From positions 310,001 through 374,000 of the forward strand of contig JALUTQ010000028.1 of the NCBI GenBank assembly GCA_032718865.1: 64,000 nucleotides of DNA. Reading direction: 5' to 3'. Below the pieces are notes generated by a model. It searched no databases. It had not been told where the DNA came from and saw nothing but the letters and a program-made list of their open reading frames with translations. Positions 37,771 through 48,413 of this stretch are shown in pieces. Origin of the DNA: Tilletia caries (lineage: Eukaryota > Basidiomycota > Exobasidiomycetes > Tilletiales > Tilletiaceae). Position numbers and translations under genes: made by a program. How positions within the stretch are numbered: the stretch's first letter is position 1; the number at the start of each line of letters is the position of its first letter.

Positions 37771-38467
37771 GTTGATCCCAGCAGTTGACTTCGTCAGAGC
37801 GGCCTTGGAAGAAGTGCCAGCGGACGAAGATGGTTCGACACGCGCGCGTTTCTGAGGACGGGAAGTTTCCGGTTCCGTGGGCGCCGCAGATTCCATCCTC
37901 CACCTGTTGATAGCCGCTCGGAGCTTGATGGGCTCTCCTTTCTCAAGCCCTGCCTTGGCCATCTCTTTGGACTTCATCTCGGCCAACTCTACCGCCTGAT
38001 CGATGTTGTAGCTGAGTAGTTTGTCGACAATGCTGTCGGGAAGCTTGTAGCGAATGGCGAAGTCCGAAATTGTCATGTCGGCTCCATATATGTGGAGCTT
38101 GGTGGACTGTATGCGAGTCTCTGCGACGAAGGTGATGCTATCATCACTGCTTTGCGACAGGATAATGGGCTCGTTCTCCTTGTTGTCTGAAGTCGACGAC
38201 TTGCCTTGAGCGTTCTTGACGGCGGACGGAGCACCAGGTGCGTAAGGAGCGATTGCCGGAGGCCAGTTCGGCTTCACGCCCTTCTGTCCTTCAGCCAATG
38301 CAAATGCCCAGCTTAGCGTCTTGTCGACAGTCAGGTTGAGGTGTTGCGATCCTCCCGGCAGCGGCCAGCAGGCGAAGTAAAGCTGGGATTTCTCGCCGCA
38401 ATGCGTGTTGGTGCATCGATTGGCCTCCCAGATCTTGAGCATCGCGTCCTTCACGTCATCGCCGAGT

Positions 38468-39161
38468 AAGGATCTTCCCGGAGTGGGCCCCGGAGTAGCA
38501 TTCCCCGGAGCTCCGCGGACTCCGGGGCTCACTCTGCACGGGTACGGAGCACGGAGCGAGATTTGAGCCTTTTTCACTAGCTTTAGATTTGCGGAGCTAC
38601 TCCGCGAAGGTATGGCTGCAACTCCCCGGAGCACGGAGTGAGTTTGCTTGCATTGTCAAAAAAGCCCCGGAGTACGGAGCAGACCCCGGAGTCCGTCGGA
38701 GCTCCGGGGATGGCAAAGTAGGTCACGTGATGGCCAAAACTGAGTCACGTGACCGGTTTATGAGGGATTTCTCGGCCGAATCAGGTCGAAATACTGTGTA
38801 TTTCAGCTTTTTTGGGGCAGTAGACCCTTGGAAAGGAATGATATAGACTTCTAAAGCTGCGATTGAACTGTTTCGATGAAATTTGACCTTCTCCCGAGCC
38901 CATGTTGAACTCATTTCATGACACCCCGGAGTACCCGGAGTCCGCGGAGCTATTTTGCGGAGCACGGAGTCCGCCTGTGAAAAATGTACGGAGCACGGAG
39001 TAGATTCTTGAGCGCAACCGCGACTTCGACGGAGCACGGAGTGCTCGCCAGCTGATCACCAGAAATTTTGCGGAGCGCGGAGCTGGCCAGAGCTCAGACG
39101 GAGCTGAGCGGAGCGTCGCCCCGGAGTCCGGGCTCCGGGGATCTACTCCGGGAAGATCCTT
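38468..39161. mobile_element. MITE E inserted in the accessory gene, 10-bp target duplication
   Basis: The ends are aaggatcttcccggag in inverted orientation. A perfect 10-bp duplication, atcgccgagt, flanks it (38458-38467; 39162-39171). The arms are full of cggagcacggagt-like words in both orientations. The centre holds an inverted pair, ggtcacgtga and tcacgtgacc, around 38721-38756. Excision with one target copy joins LAALGD to DVKDAML in frame. Mutator-like mobilisation is inferred from the duplication length. Confidence 0.88.
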
Positions 39162-40441
39162 ATCGCCGAGTGCTGCGAGCCTCTTCGCCATTTCGGCGTT
39201 GGCAGAAGTCTTGACGTTGTCTTTGTCGCTGGTAACGGGCTTGCGTATTCCCACGATTCTGATGCTGCCAGAAAGATTGGCATTAAGCGCAGCCATCCAA
39301 TCGCCAAACGTCGTTCGAATCTTCTTGTCTTTGAAGTTGAAGACAGTCCAGCGCTTGAAGTCGGGGTGGTTGTTGACCATGACCGTGATCTTCCAGTCAT
39401 CTGCGTCGTCATCGAGCTCGAGCTGAGCTTTTTCTTCGAGCAGGTCTCGGAACATGTTGAGGCTCGACTCTCGAGCTCTTCGTCAGAAAGATTGTGTGTT
39501 GCGCACCGAGCTGGGCTGTGGTGCGGTATTGGTTGCTTGCAGAGCCGGGCGGGTCGCGCTGAAAGCACAGGACGTAAACACGAAGCTCGTCTGGGAGTTG
39601 AATCAGCATACATGCATGCCTATCAGCATACTGGTGATCCCAGGATCTCCGCTATTCCTTTCAGAACGCACCTTCTGCTCGCTTTGCAGCTTTCTTATGC
39701 TTTGCGAGGCTGTCCGGTTCAGGCTCGCCCTTGACACTGCTGAAACGATGGTTGAGAAGACCGGAAAAGTCGTCTTCTGGCTCTTCCTCTTTTTTGACGC
39801 CCTCTTCTTTCTTGACATCTTGATCCGCGTCGGAGTCGTCGGAGGACTCAGTGAAGTCGTCATCTTTTAGCGGATCAGAAGCAGGAGCAAGATCAGGAAC
39901 ACGTGGACCAGTGATGTTCCAGCGTCGACGGGCGTTAGAGGCGGCGGGTGCGGGAGTGGGAGTGCTGGATTCGCCGGAAGGTCCAGTTGCTTTGGCCTTC
40001 GCTTGGCGAGCCGACGATTTGCGAGGCGACATGACTGAGTAACTGCGCAATCAAAGAGAGATAACGAGGGGTAGATGAGTGAAGAGAGTTGAGAGACTGA
40101 TGACTGGTGAGGATGATGGAAGGATGGAAGTGGTGAGCTGAGGTGGTCAGCAGACTGCAGAGTCAACGGCCAACGCAGAAGAAAGGAGAACAACACTCTT
40201 CACACTCTTCATACAATCATACTTCCGCGTCACGCTCACGCGTCTCTTTGCGAGCGTGTTGCACCACGTCAGTAGCCTATCAATGTCTGTGCTCAGTGTG
40301 CTTGGTTGATGGAGTAAGAGGGAACGCGTCGCGTTGTGTGAGCGTGTGTCGAATTGAGTGGCAATTTTGAAAACAAAATTTTCAGCCACCGTATTTTTTT
40401 CAGCACTGGAAAGCCAGTCCCAAGACTTTTGCAACTTGCTT

Positions 40442-40787
40442 TAGAGCTCCACCCACAGGCCGCCACCACGCCAGTCGCCACCCACGGGCGCATTTGTCCG
40501 CGTCGGTCATCTTCTGTGCCGACTTTATCTACCGCGTACAGTGGATCTCGCTAGCGTGTCTCATATTCCTGTGGAGAGTGGGACAAGTGGGAAGTGGGAG
40601 CGGTCATCTCTTCGCCAGTCGCTTCCCATAAGAAGAGACGATAGCAGCGCTCGGCCCGCTATCCCCCGTCCGCCCCCCTTCTCATCGCTGACCATCTCCT
40701 CCTCCCTCCTCCCCTTCTGCTCTCTGACTCTTCTGTCCCCTTCACCCTTTGTGCATCACTGGACAGATCTAGAGCGGATCAGCGAAA
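40442..40787. other. Intergenic region upstream of the nucleoside transporter
   Basis: About 350 bp between the right end of the Tc1-like element and the next start codon. It is pyrimidine-rich in the last 100 bp, as expected for a fungal promoter or leader. No gene was recognised. Confidence 0.4.
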
Positions 40788-43153
40788 ATGGCCACTCAAC
40801 ATCAGGCCCAGGGCCCTACGCCGTCCTCGCAGCCAGCGGCAGAGATCAACACAGCGACTGGCCTAACAGGCTCGACGCACCCGCATCCACCCTCAGGCTC
40901 GAACTCCGTCTCCGATGGGAAGCAAGACTATGCGATCTCCGATCATGACATCGAGCAAGTGGGCGCGACTGAGAAGGAGGGACAACATGCTGGTCTCCCG
41001 CCTGCGCATCAACAAGAAGAAGAGCCTTCGAGGATGAAGTTGCTCTTACATTCTAAAGGCGCCCTCGTAGCTCGCGACTTTGGTCTCATTCTCCTTATCG
41101 TGAGTCTCTTCTACCCGCTTCTTCCTGCGCCTTGAAGAAGGAGCGTATGTTGACGTAAATGCACTTTGATCGCTACAGCTCGGCTGGTGGATTCCCTCCG
41201 TGGCCAACACAGCGACGCGTCACAAGTGGATCCCAAACACCATCATTGGTTCGTTTCTCCTTCTCCTTTGAGGCGGGTACATGCTTCTTTTGAGGCGATG
41301 TATGGGCGAGCCACGAGCATGCAGCAGATGAATTGACGCGTGACCCACGCTCTCTCCGTGCGCTCCTCTCTTTCTTGCTGGCCATTCCACAGGATGGTTC
41401 TTCATCCTGCTTATCCTCTTCCACAACTCGCGCTACATCCCACAACGGCCCTTCGTCCGCGCCTTCTCCTCCACCTTCAACACCGTGCTCGGAAAGCCAT
41501 GGTCCATGCTGCCTTACTACGGGAAAGTCGCCTTTGGCTGGTGCAGCATTCTCGTCATCTTCTTCGGTTCCGCGTATGGCATTAAGCAGACCGCGGACTC
41601 ACGCTATGCGGACCGCACCCGGGCCCTGTTCGGTATCTTCCTCATCTACGGCAGCTTCTACGTCTTCAGCTCGCACCGGAAATCGGTCAAGTTGCAGCCC
41701 TTGATTGTAGGCGTGGGCATGCAGATGGTCATTGCGCTTCTCGTCTTTAAGACGAAGGCTTTCTTTGATCTCTTCCAGTGGTTCAGCTTTGCCGCTGCTG
41801 ATTTGATCTCCCAGGGTTACAAGGGTGCGGCGTTCTTCTGGGGTCAAGACATTGTCTTTGAGCAGCATCTCTTCATTGCTGCCACCCTGGGCGGGATCAT
41901 CTTCTTCATTGCCCTCTGTGTGGCCCTCTTCTACCTCGGCGTCCTCACGTGGGTCATCAGGAAGTTCGCATTCTTCTTCTTCCGAGTGAGTGTCCTTTTC
42001 CCTCCATCTTCCTGCCGCTCTTCATCATGCGCTGACGATATTTTCTTACAAAAGACGATGGGCATTTCGGGTGCCGAGGCCGTCGTCGCTGCCGCTTCGC
42101 CCTTCATCGGTCAAGGCGAGAACGCGGTCTTGGTTCAGCCCTACCTGCCGCTGATGACGCGCTCGGAGTTGCACCAAGTGCTGACTTCCGGGTTCGCCAC
42201 AGTAGCCGGCTCCGTCTTCCTCGCATACGTATCAATGGGCATCAACCCGACGTTGCTGATCACCTCCTGCGTGATGTCGATCCCGGCCTCGATCGCGGCG
42301 AGCAAGACGATCATGCCGGAGACGGAGGAACCGCTGACGATGGGTCGGATCGTGGTGGACCGGGGCGAGGAGGACAAGGACAAGGCGGTCGATGTGCTGC
42401 ATGCGTTCTCGAATGGTGCTTGGCTCGGTGTGAGGGTGGCTGCGTTGATCTTCTGCAACGTGTTGGTCATTATTTCGCTGGTGGGTGCCATCAACGGCAT
42501 CTTGACGTACATTGGCAAATCATGGGGCCTGCACGACGACTACGCCCTCACGCTCGAGCTGATCTTGGGATACTTCTTCTACCCAGTGAGTACTTCCAAT
42601 CAGGGTCTCCCCTTCACCCTCCATTGTCGTTTCGTGGCCGGTTCACTAACGCTCCATTGACCACAGTTCTGCTGGTGCCTGGGTGTGCCGAAGCAAGATC
42701 TGATTACGGTCGCCCGACTGCTCGGAACCAAGATCATCCAGAACGAATTCGTCGCGTACGGCACTCTTGGAAAACTCACAGACGACCAGATCACTCCGCG
42801 AGCGCGAACCATTGCTACCTTCGTGCTTTGTGGGTTTGGCAATGTGAGTTTTTCCCTCTTCTCGTTGTTTGCTCGAAGCGCTGTTGCTCATGACTGGCTT
42901 TGTTTTGCATATGCTAGCTCGGCTCGCTTGGTATCAACATTGGTGTGCTCTCTGCTCTGGCCCCAGGTCGAGGTGGTGACATCGCCAAGTTGGCTCCTCG
43001 TGCTGTGAGTTTGAGATTTCTCACGCAAGAACTCCAAAGGACAGAAGGCACTGACTTCCAACCCCACACCTCTCCCTCCCCCGCGCCATGCAGTTGATCA
43101 CAGGTATCCTCGTCACCTGCTCGAGTGCAGCCATTGCCGGTATCCTCGGCTGA
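40788..43153 (+). CDS. Concentrative nucleoside transporter (CNT family)
   Basis: A multi-exon gene with exon 1 at 40788-41100 and the stop at 43153. The N-terminal ~90 residues are hydrophilic. Membrane helices follow (GALVARDFGLILLI, WFFILLILFHN, GWCSILVIFFGSAYG, GGIIFFIALCVALFYLGVL). The CNT core reads GISGAEAVVAAASPFIGQGEN and the second repeat ends in NFGNLGSLGINIG-like and GGDIAKLAPRA. GQGEN is the nucleoside-binding signature of CNT proteins. These are Na+- or H+-coupled importers of purine and pyrimidine nucleosides in the plasma membrane. All exons are open and the family hallmarks are complete. Coupling ion and substrate range cannot be told. The gene starts about 350 bp from the Tc1-like element. 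Confidence 0.92.
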
Positions 43154-43898
43154 TCGGAGACGGTCTCCCCCTTCCTCCTACCCTGTCGGGAGTTATTCAC
43201 GAATTACGAGCCATGAAACGAAATCATATGCGGGCAACAACCCGCACACGAATGCTGAGTACCTACCCGGACAAGAGAGCGAAAGGCGGCGACGAGCGAC
43301 GAGCTCGATCGTCCCTTCCACACTCGAAGTCCTCCTCCTTTGCTTCCATCTTCTCTTCTGCTGCCGCTGCTCCTGCCGCGTCTTACCTGTTTTGTTTTCT
43401 GTGGTCTTCACGCTGTCACGTCTTTAGGGTCTCGTTCTGGCATCATATATTCATATCCGTATCCTCACGTCTCTGGCTTTGGATACGTCTATGTTCGTCT
43501 GTCTGCTTCGCATCGCGCCCACAGCCAGCGAGACCTTATTGTTTGAGCGCGCGGCTGTCCGGCAGCGAGGGAGGCAGCAGCGACAAAGGGTGGAGGTGGA
43601 ATGATATTGTGAACTGGCAGGCGCACAGGTGATGCGGTGATGAGACAAACGACTCGCCGGACATCGCCAGACTGCTCTTGTTTACCTCGTGGCCGTGTCC
43701 ATCGCGCCAGGACCTCTTCGCCTTCATCGTTCATCTCCAGGCACGGCTTACGGCTTGTAAGGACCCGTTCGCAGTCATAAAGAGCACGAGGTGCACACAT
43801 AACGGTCATCGCGCCTCCTTGGACGCAACCAAGACGACCACCACCATCGACTGTCTGCCCCCTCTCCGCTCTCCGAGTGTGTGGAACCCCCCGACAAG
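43154..43898. other. Intergenic region between transporter and palmitoyltransferase
   Basis: About 745 bp with only overlapping short open frames. It should hold the transporter 3' end and the promoter of the DHHC gene. No repeats or RNA genes were seen. Confidence 0.4.
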
Positions 43899-46873
43899 AT
43901 GGTCGTCGGCTTCGTCCACGGCACCTTCCGCCGTCTCGAACGGGCCGCAGACTGGCTCACCGGCCGCGCAGGTCCTTACTTCGTCGGCATCGGCTTCTCG
44001 CTCCTCGTCATCGGCGGCGCCTCCTTCTTCGCCGTCATGCTGCCCATACGAGCACCCGCCCCGGCCCCGCTCGCATCGCTCTTCGACACCCACTCCCCAC
44101 TCCACGTCCTCCTCGGCATCGTGCCCACCTTTTTCGCATGTTTCCGTCGACCCTATGCGGGCGATATGCTCCTCTGGCTGGGCTCGTACGGCGCATGCGC
44201 ATACATCCTCTACATGATTGCGTGGGCCTACATGATGGCCTGTCTCGAACCGGCGGGCAATCCTGTGCTGGGGTTGGGTGACAATTTGAAGGAGCGCAGA
44301 CTGGGGCCGGGGAGTGGGGTCTGGTGGGCACGTTTCCGGGAGCGCGCCGCGCTGGCGAGCGGACCACCCTTGCGAAGACAGCAACAGCAAAAACAGCAAC
44401 AGCAGCAGCGGACAGCTTCTCAGACTTCCTTCCAGACCGCTTCACCGCCGCCGATGCCCGAATTTGACTTTGAGCCCGCCTCGCCGATCAGACTCGGGCT
44501 CAACATCTCCGGTTCGAACAGCTCGAGTCGGAGAGGAAGTGGGGACGTTGCGCCGAACGGCGGGTCAGAGGGTAACACGCGCCGGAATTCTTTCGCGAGG
44601 GTCTCTGCGTCCCTCTCCACCCTCTTGCGCCCCGTCGTAGGCTCATCACACGCCGTATATGAGGAAGAGGACGACGAGCATCAAAGTACAATCACCGGCA
44701 CGGGCACAGCATGTCTTCCACGCGCCCCAACACCGGGCGCGTCCATGTCGGGTCGCAAGTCCGGACAGGGTCATCGCGCTGAGGCTGATCTCCAAATCTC
44801 CAAATCTTTCGATTCGTCCAAGATGCAGATCCCCCTCATGACTCTGCCAAGTAAGCCTGGCCGGACGCCGGACTTGGAAGCGTCCGCCATGACCGAGCCG
44901 TTCCCCGCGCTCCAACGTCCCACTGCACTCAAAGGCAGTCCTGCCTTCTCCCCGCACTTCTCCGACGAGCCTTCGTCCATGACTTCGTCCACCCCTCCGC
45001 CCGGTCTCAACGCCGCGCCCGTCCTCGTCCGCCCAACGCCCATCTACCCGGACACCTCCGACGATGCCTTCGATCTCGAGCTCGACTCGGAAGACCTCTT
45101 CCCCATGCCGGCCAAGATGTGCACCAAGTGCAAACCCGTGCCGCTCTATGTCGCCATTGCCAGCTTACCGCCGGAGATGCGCAAGGTGGAGAAGATGCTA
45201 CGCGTCGCGGCCAGGGAGCGCGAGTTTGATCGGCTGAGGGACGCCCGACGCGGGAATCAGGGTGGACGTGGTAGTGGCGCGGGTACGCCAGATGGGCGTC
45301 CAGGAGGAGCGGGCAATGGGAGATCCTCAGGAGGGAAAGGGAAAGGGAAGAACAAGCGGAATCGCGGCGGACGATCCGGAGGCGGAGGCGCAGGCATCAT
45401 GAGCCCAAGCACACCGGACGCGTTCCTCGATTCGTCGTCCCCCAGCGCCTTGCTACCCGACGAGGCGACGTTCTTGCCGCATTACGCGTTGCAGGAGACC
45501 GATGACGACGAGGATGACGGGGAGGCGGATATTCGGGCCTGGTTGGGGGAGGAAGAGGCGATGCAGCTCGTCCCGCCTCCAAAGCCGGAGCGGAGTCATC
45601 ACTGCAGCGTGTGCAAGACATGCGTGATCAAATTTGTGAGTTGGTTGTGCTGCCCTGCCCCTCGTCCTGACATATCGATTCTCGTGAACCCTGACCGGTC
45701 TCGAACTCACGTGTTTTTTTTTTCTTTCTTGTTTCCTCTTCTTGCTCCGACGGATGATGTTTGGGATAGGATCATCACTGTCCCTGGATCAACGCCTGCG
45801 TCGGACTGGGAAACGAGCGCTACTTTGTGCTCTTCCTATTTTGGCTCTCGGTCGGTTGCGCGACGGTGGTCGCGGTTGGATATCCATTGATTCCGCATGT
45901 CGTTCGGGGCTGGAAGTCGTCTTTCGCGGGTGCGGGTGTGAGAAGGAATGTGGGCGCAAAATACAGGGTATGTTTACCTCGCTCTCTCTCTCAGGCTTTC
46001 TGCATAGCGCGCAGAAGCTGTTTAATCGAGTTTTCCAAGGCGTGACACTGAACTTCTCACGCGTCCATCGCCTTTGTTTTCCGTTTCATCCAGCCTTTCA
46101 GCGCGCAGAACGACGGTCCCATATTCCGCTCGTACACCGGCCTTAACTTTGCCCCTCCCATCGACGACAGGATAGGTCTGGGCGCGTCCAACGACGATGC
46201 CTCGCTCCCGCACTTCGCGTTTTGGACGCGCATCTTCGTGCTGCTGAGCTTGCTCGTGTGCGCGCTCATGGGCTTTGCGGTTGCGACCATGCTGCTTTGG
46301 CACATGTTCATGGTGGGCAAGGGGGAGACGACGGTGGAGAGTCATGATAATGGGTATTATCGGAAGCTGGCTCGGCGGAGGGGTCAGGTGAGTTGACGAA
46401 AAGTTTCGGTTCTGCATGAATGTAGCTTTTTGCTGATTACTGGATCGCTTTTGACCTCATGATGGCGTCGGCAGCGCTTTATGAATGTTTACGACGTCGG
46501 CTTTATGCGAAACCTGCTGCTCTTCTTCAGCCTGGGCCCTGGGTCTCCGCAGTACGTCGATACACAGATTAAGCCTTACTCGATTGATCAGTACTGAGTC
46601 TGATTCTTGCTTTCTTTTTCTTCCAACAGCTCCTTCATCACGATCTTCTTGCCCCTCCGCATCCCGCCTTACTCCGACGGCTGGCACTACGCCAAACGAC
46701 GAGGGTTGGGCGGACGCCATGCGGGTATTGTGCCTGTGGAGGAATTGACGGATGATGAAGGCGAGACGGAGGATTCTTCGCCATCGCCGGGACCCGTAGC
46801 AGCTGCTGCAGGACCCGCTTCGCCTGTCATGACGGCGGTGGACGACTCGGTCCTTACCACCGAAGTTCGATGA
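43899..46873 (+). CDS. DHHC-type protein S-palmitoyltransferase
   Basis: Exon 1 (43899-45635) encodes two N-terminal membrane helices (YFVGIGFSLLVIGGASFFAVML; LLWLGSYGACAYILYMIAWAYM), a long disordered insertion of about 350 residues with Gly- and Gln-rich tracts, and the first Cys-rich half, CTKCKPVP and HHCSVCKTCVIKF. Exon 2 starts at 45770 with DHHCPWINACVGLGNERYF, the catalytic DHHC box. Later exons give helices 3 and 4, the TTVE motif and NVYDVGFMRNLLLFF, both typical of the family. Such enzymes transfer palmitate from acyl-CoA to cysteines of membrane-associated proteins. The large disordered segment between helix 2 and the DHHC domain is unusual in length. The C-terminus is acidic and Ser/Pro-rich. 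Substrates unknown. Confidence 0.92.
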
Positions 46874-47207
46874 AAGGAGACGACCCAACCACCGTCTGAA
46901 AGGTTTTTAATCACCCAATGCAACATATACAGCGCAGCTTGGATTATTCTTGTGCCGGGACTTTCTCGCACCTTCTTCCCCCTCCCTGTCGCAGGGCTTT
47001 CAAGTAATAGCAACTTCCATACTTAATCCTTACTCCTTGCTTCCCTTCGCGAGGTGCAGGTGGTGTTGGCCCGAGCTCAGCGTCATGTTTGTTGCCACGT
47101 GTTTTGGCTCCTATTCGAGGAGAACAACACCGCGGAGATCCAGCTGGGAACGCAACCACCACCTCCATCTCCATCTTCCACAGAAGCGAAAGGCAGCTTC
47201 GACAATC
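46874..47207. other. Intergenic region upstream of the light-chain gene
   Basis: About 335 bp between the DHHC stop and the light-chain start. No gene or repeat was recognised. Confidence 0.4.
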
Positions 47208-48102
47208 ATGGCAAACGTACAAGCAACCGGCGCAAGCGCAGCAGCAGGCTCCTCCAGCGCGTCCCACCTCCGCCCGCCCCAAACCGACCGAATCCGAGGC
47301 AACCACCCGCGCCAAAGCTCCGGCGTGTTCAACTCCTTCACCGCGAAACAGATCCAAGGCTTCAAAGAGGCGTTCAGCCTGATCGACCAGGATGCCGACG
47401 GTCTGATCACGCGCGCCGACTTGGATGGGATGATGGGCAGCTTGGGGCAGCCGCAGGGGAAGGCGCAGCAGGATCGGCTGATGGGGTCGGCTCAGTTGAG
47501 GGATGGGGCGGAGGGGATGGAGACGATTAATTTTACGCAGTTCTTGACCATGTTTGGCGAACATCTTGCAGAGGTGCGTTTGTGTCTCTCTTTCTCAAAG
47601 AGCGTATGTCTTTCTCTCACTACTGACGCATTTTGGTTTATCTCTCATGCGCTGCCTGTCATTAGCTGGACGAGGCGCACGACCTCATCGAGGCCTTCGA
47701 ATGCTTTGACGAACGCGACGACGGCGTCATCGAGACGGGCGAAATGCGATACTGGCTCTCCGAGGTCGGCGACCGCATGTCGGAAAAGGAGGTTCGTCGT
47801 CTCTGCAGAAGGGGGGAGGGACATAATGGAACTCGGTCATGGCTCCTGGCTCACTTGACGAACTCTCTTTGCCTCGCATTTCCCTTTAGATCGACCGGTT
47901 GCTATCTGGACCCTTTCTGGACCGCTCCGGCAAGAACTTCGACTATAAGGCCTGTACGTCTTTGTCATACACGCTCTAACCAGCAGTTCCTCTGCCTGCG
48001 ATTCTGTGCTGAACACTTCCTTTTCTGCTTTCCCCTTCCCCCATCTTCGAATCGGCAGTTATCGAGGCGGTCAAGATGACAGAGCCGGCAGAGATATCAT
48101 GA
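47208..48102 (+). CDS. RLC1: Myosin regulatory light chain-like EF-hand protein
   Basis: Four exons. The start MANVQATGAS begins a ~40-residue Ser-rich extension. EF-hand 1 is FTAKQIQGFKEAFSLID followed by DQDADGLITRADL, with all calcium ligands, the usual pattern of myosin regulatory light chains in which only the first loop is intact. The later hand, FECFDERDDGVIETGEMRYWL, is also close to consensus. The end FDYKAFIEAVKM is typical for light chains. Rlc1 proteins bind the second IQ motif of type II myosin and act at the cytokinetic ring. Calmodulin is unlikely because of the N-terminal extension and divergent loops 3-4. Symbol assigned by analogy with fission yeast. Confidence 0.8.
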
Positions 48103-48413
48103 ACCGCCCATCTGCTTTGGATCACATCCTATCACGACCTCGACCCTCTCGTTACGCATTCTGTATCACTAGCCCTTCTCGCTCGTCATCAAGCTCCTTT
48201 CTCATCCACATAATCGAAGTAGCATCTGCCTCAACACAACGATGTGGTGGAGCGAGGCTTGCGTCGAGGTGAAGCATGCATGCAACGATAGATACTACAG
48301 AGTAGCATGCGTCCGAGTCGTGAGTCATGACAACCCCGACATAAGGACTCCCCTGCCTTGAAGGGGTCCTTTTGTGGGAATCGTGCATTTCTCCCCCAAA
48401 TCCCCCAAACCCT
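48103..48413. other. Convergent intergenic region
   Basis: About 310 bp between two genes with facing 3' ends. It holds their 3' untranslated sequence; nothing else was recognised. Confidence 0.4.

Larger units (their letters stand above)
37678..40032 (-). pseudogene. Accessory gene of the Tc1-like element, split by a MITE; SAM-like C-terminal region
   Basis: The start is MSPRKSSARQAKAK (40032). Exon 1 ends at 39672 (GTGCGT donor) and an intron of roughly 200 bp leads to SSLNMFRDLLEEKAQL. Then comes WKITVMVNNHPDFKRWTVF and DKKIRTTFGDWMAALNA. At GD the frame enters the MITE and is lost. After the MITE it resumes as DVKDAMLKIWEANRCTNTHC and YFACWPLPGG. The C-terminal part, FAIRYKLPDSIVDKLLSYN to KGEPIKLRAAINRWR, has the helix pattern of a SAM-like domain, followed by an RPQKRARV basic stretch and a Ser/Pro repeat tail. 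I recognise no family. Acidic and basic tracts plus a SAM-like fold suggest a nuclear protein. Its place inside the terminal repeats, convergent to the transposase, suggests an accessory role. Confidence 0.65.
35960..40441. mobile_element. Tc1/mariner-like transposon with two convergent genes
   Basis: The inverted ends share agcaagttgcaaaagtcttg and continue to ggactgg (perfect over 26 bp), then imperfectly through gaaaatttt. TA lies outside both ends (35958-35959; 40442-40443). The 4482 bp contain a DD34E transposase on the plus strand and a second gene on the minus strand, with facing 3' ends. A 694-bp MITE is inserted in the second gene. Without it the element is about 3.8 kb, large for this superfamily. 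Confidence 0.85.
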
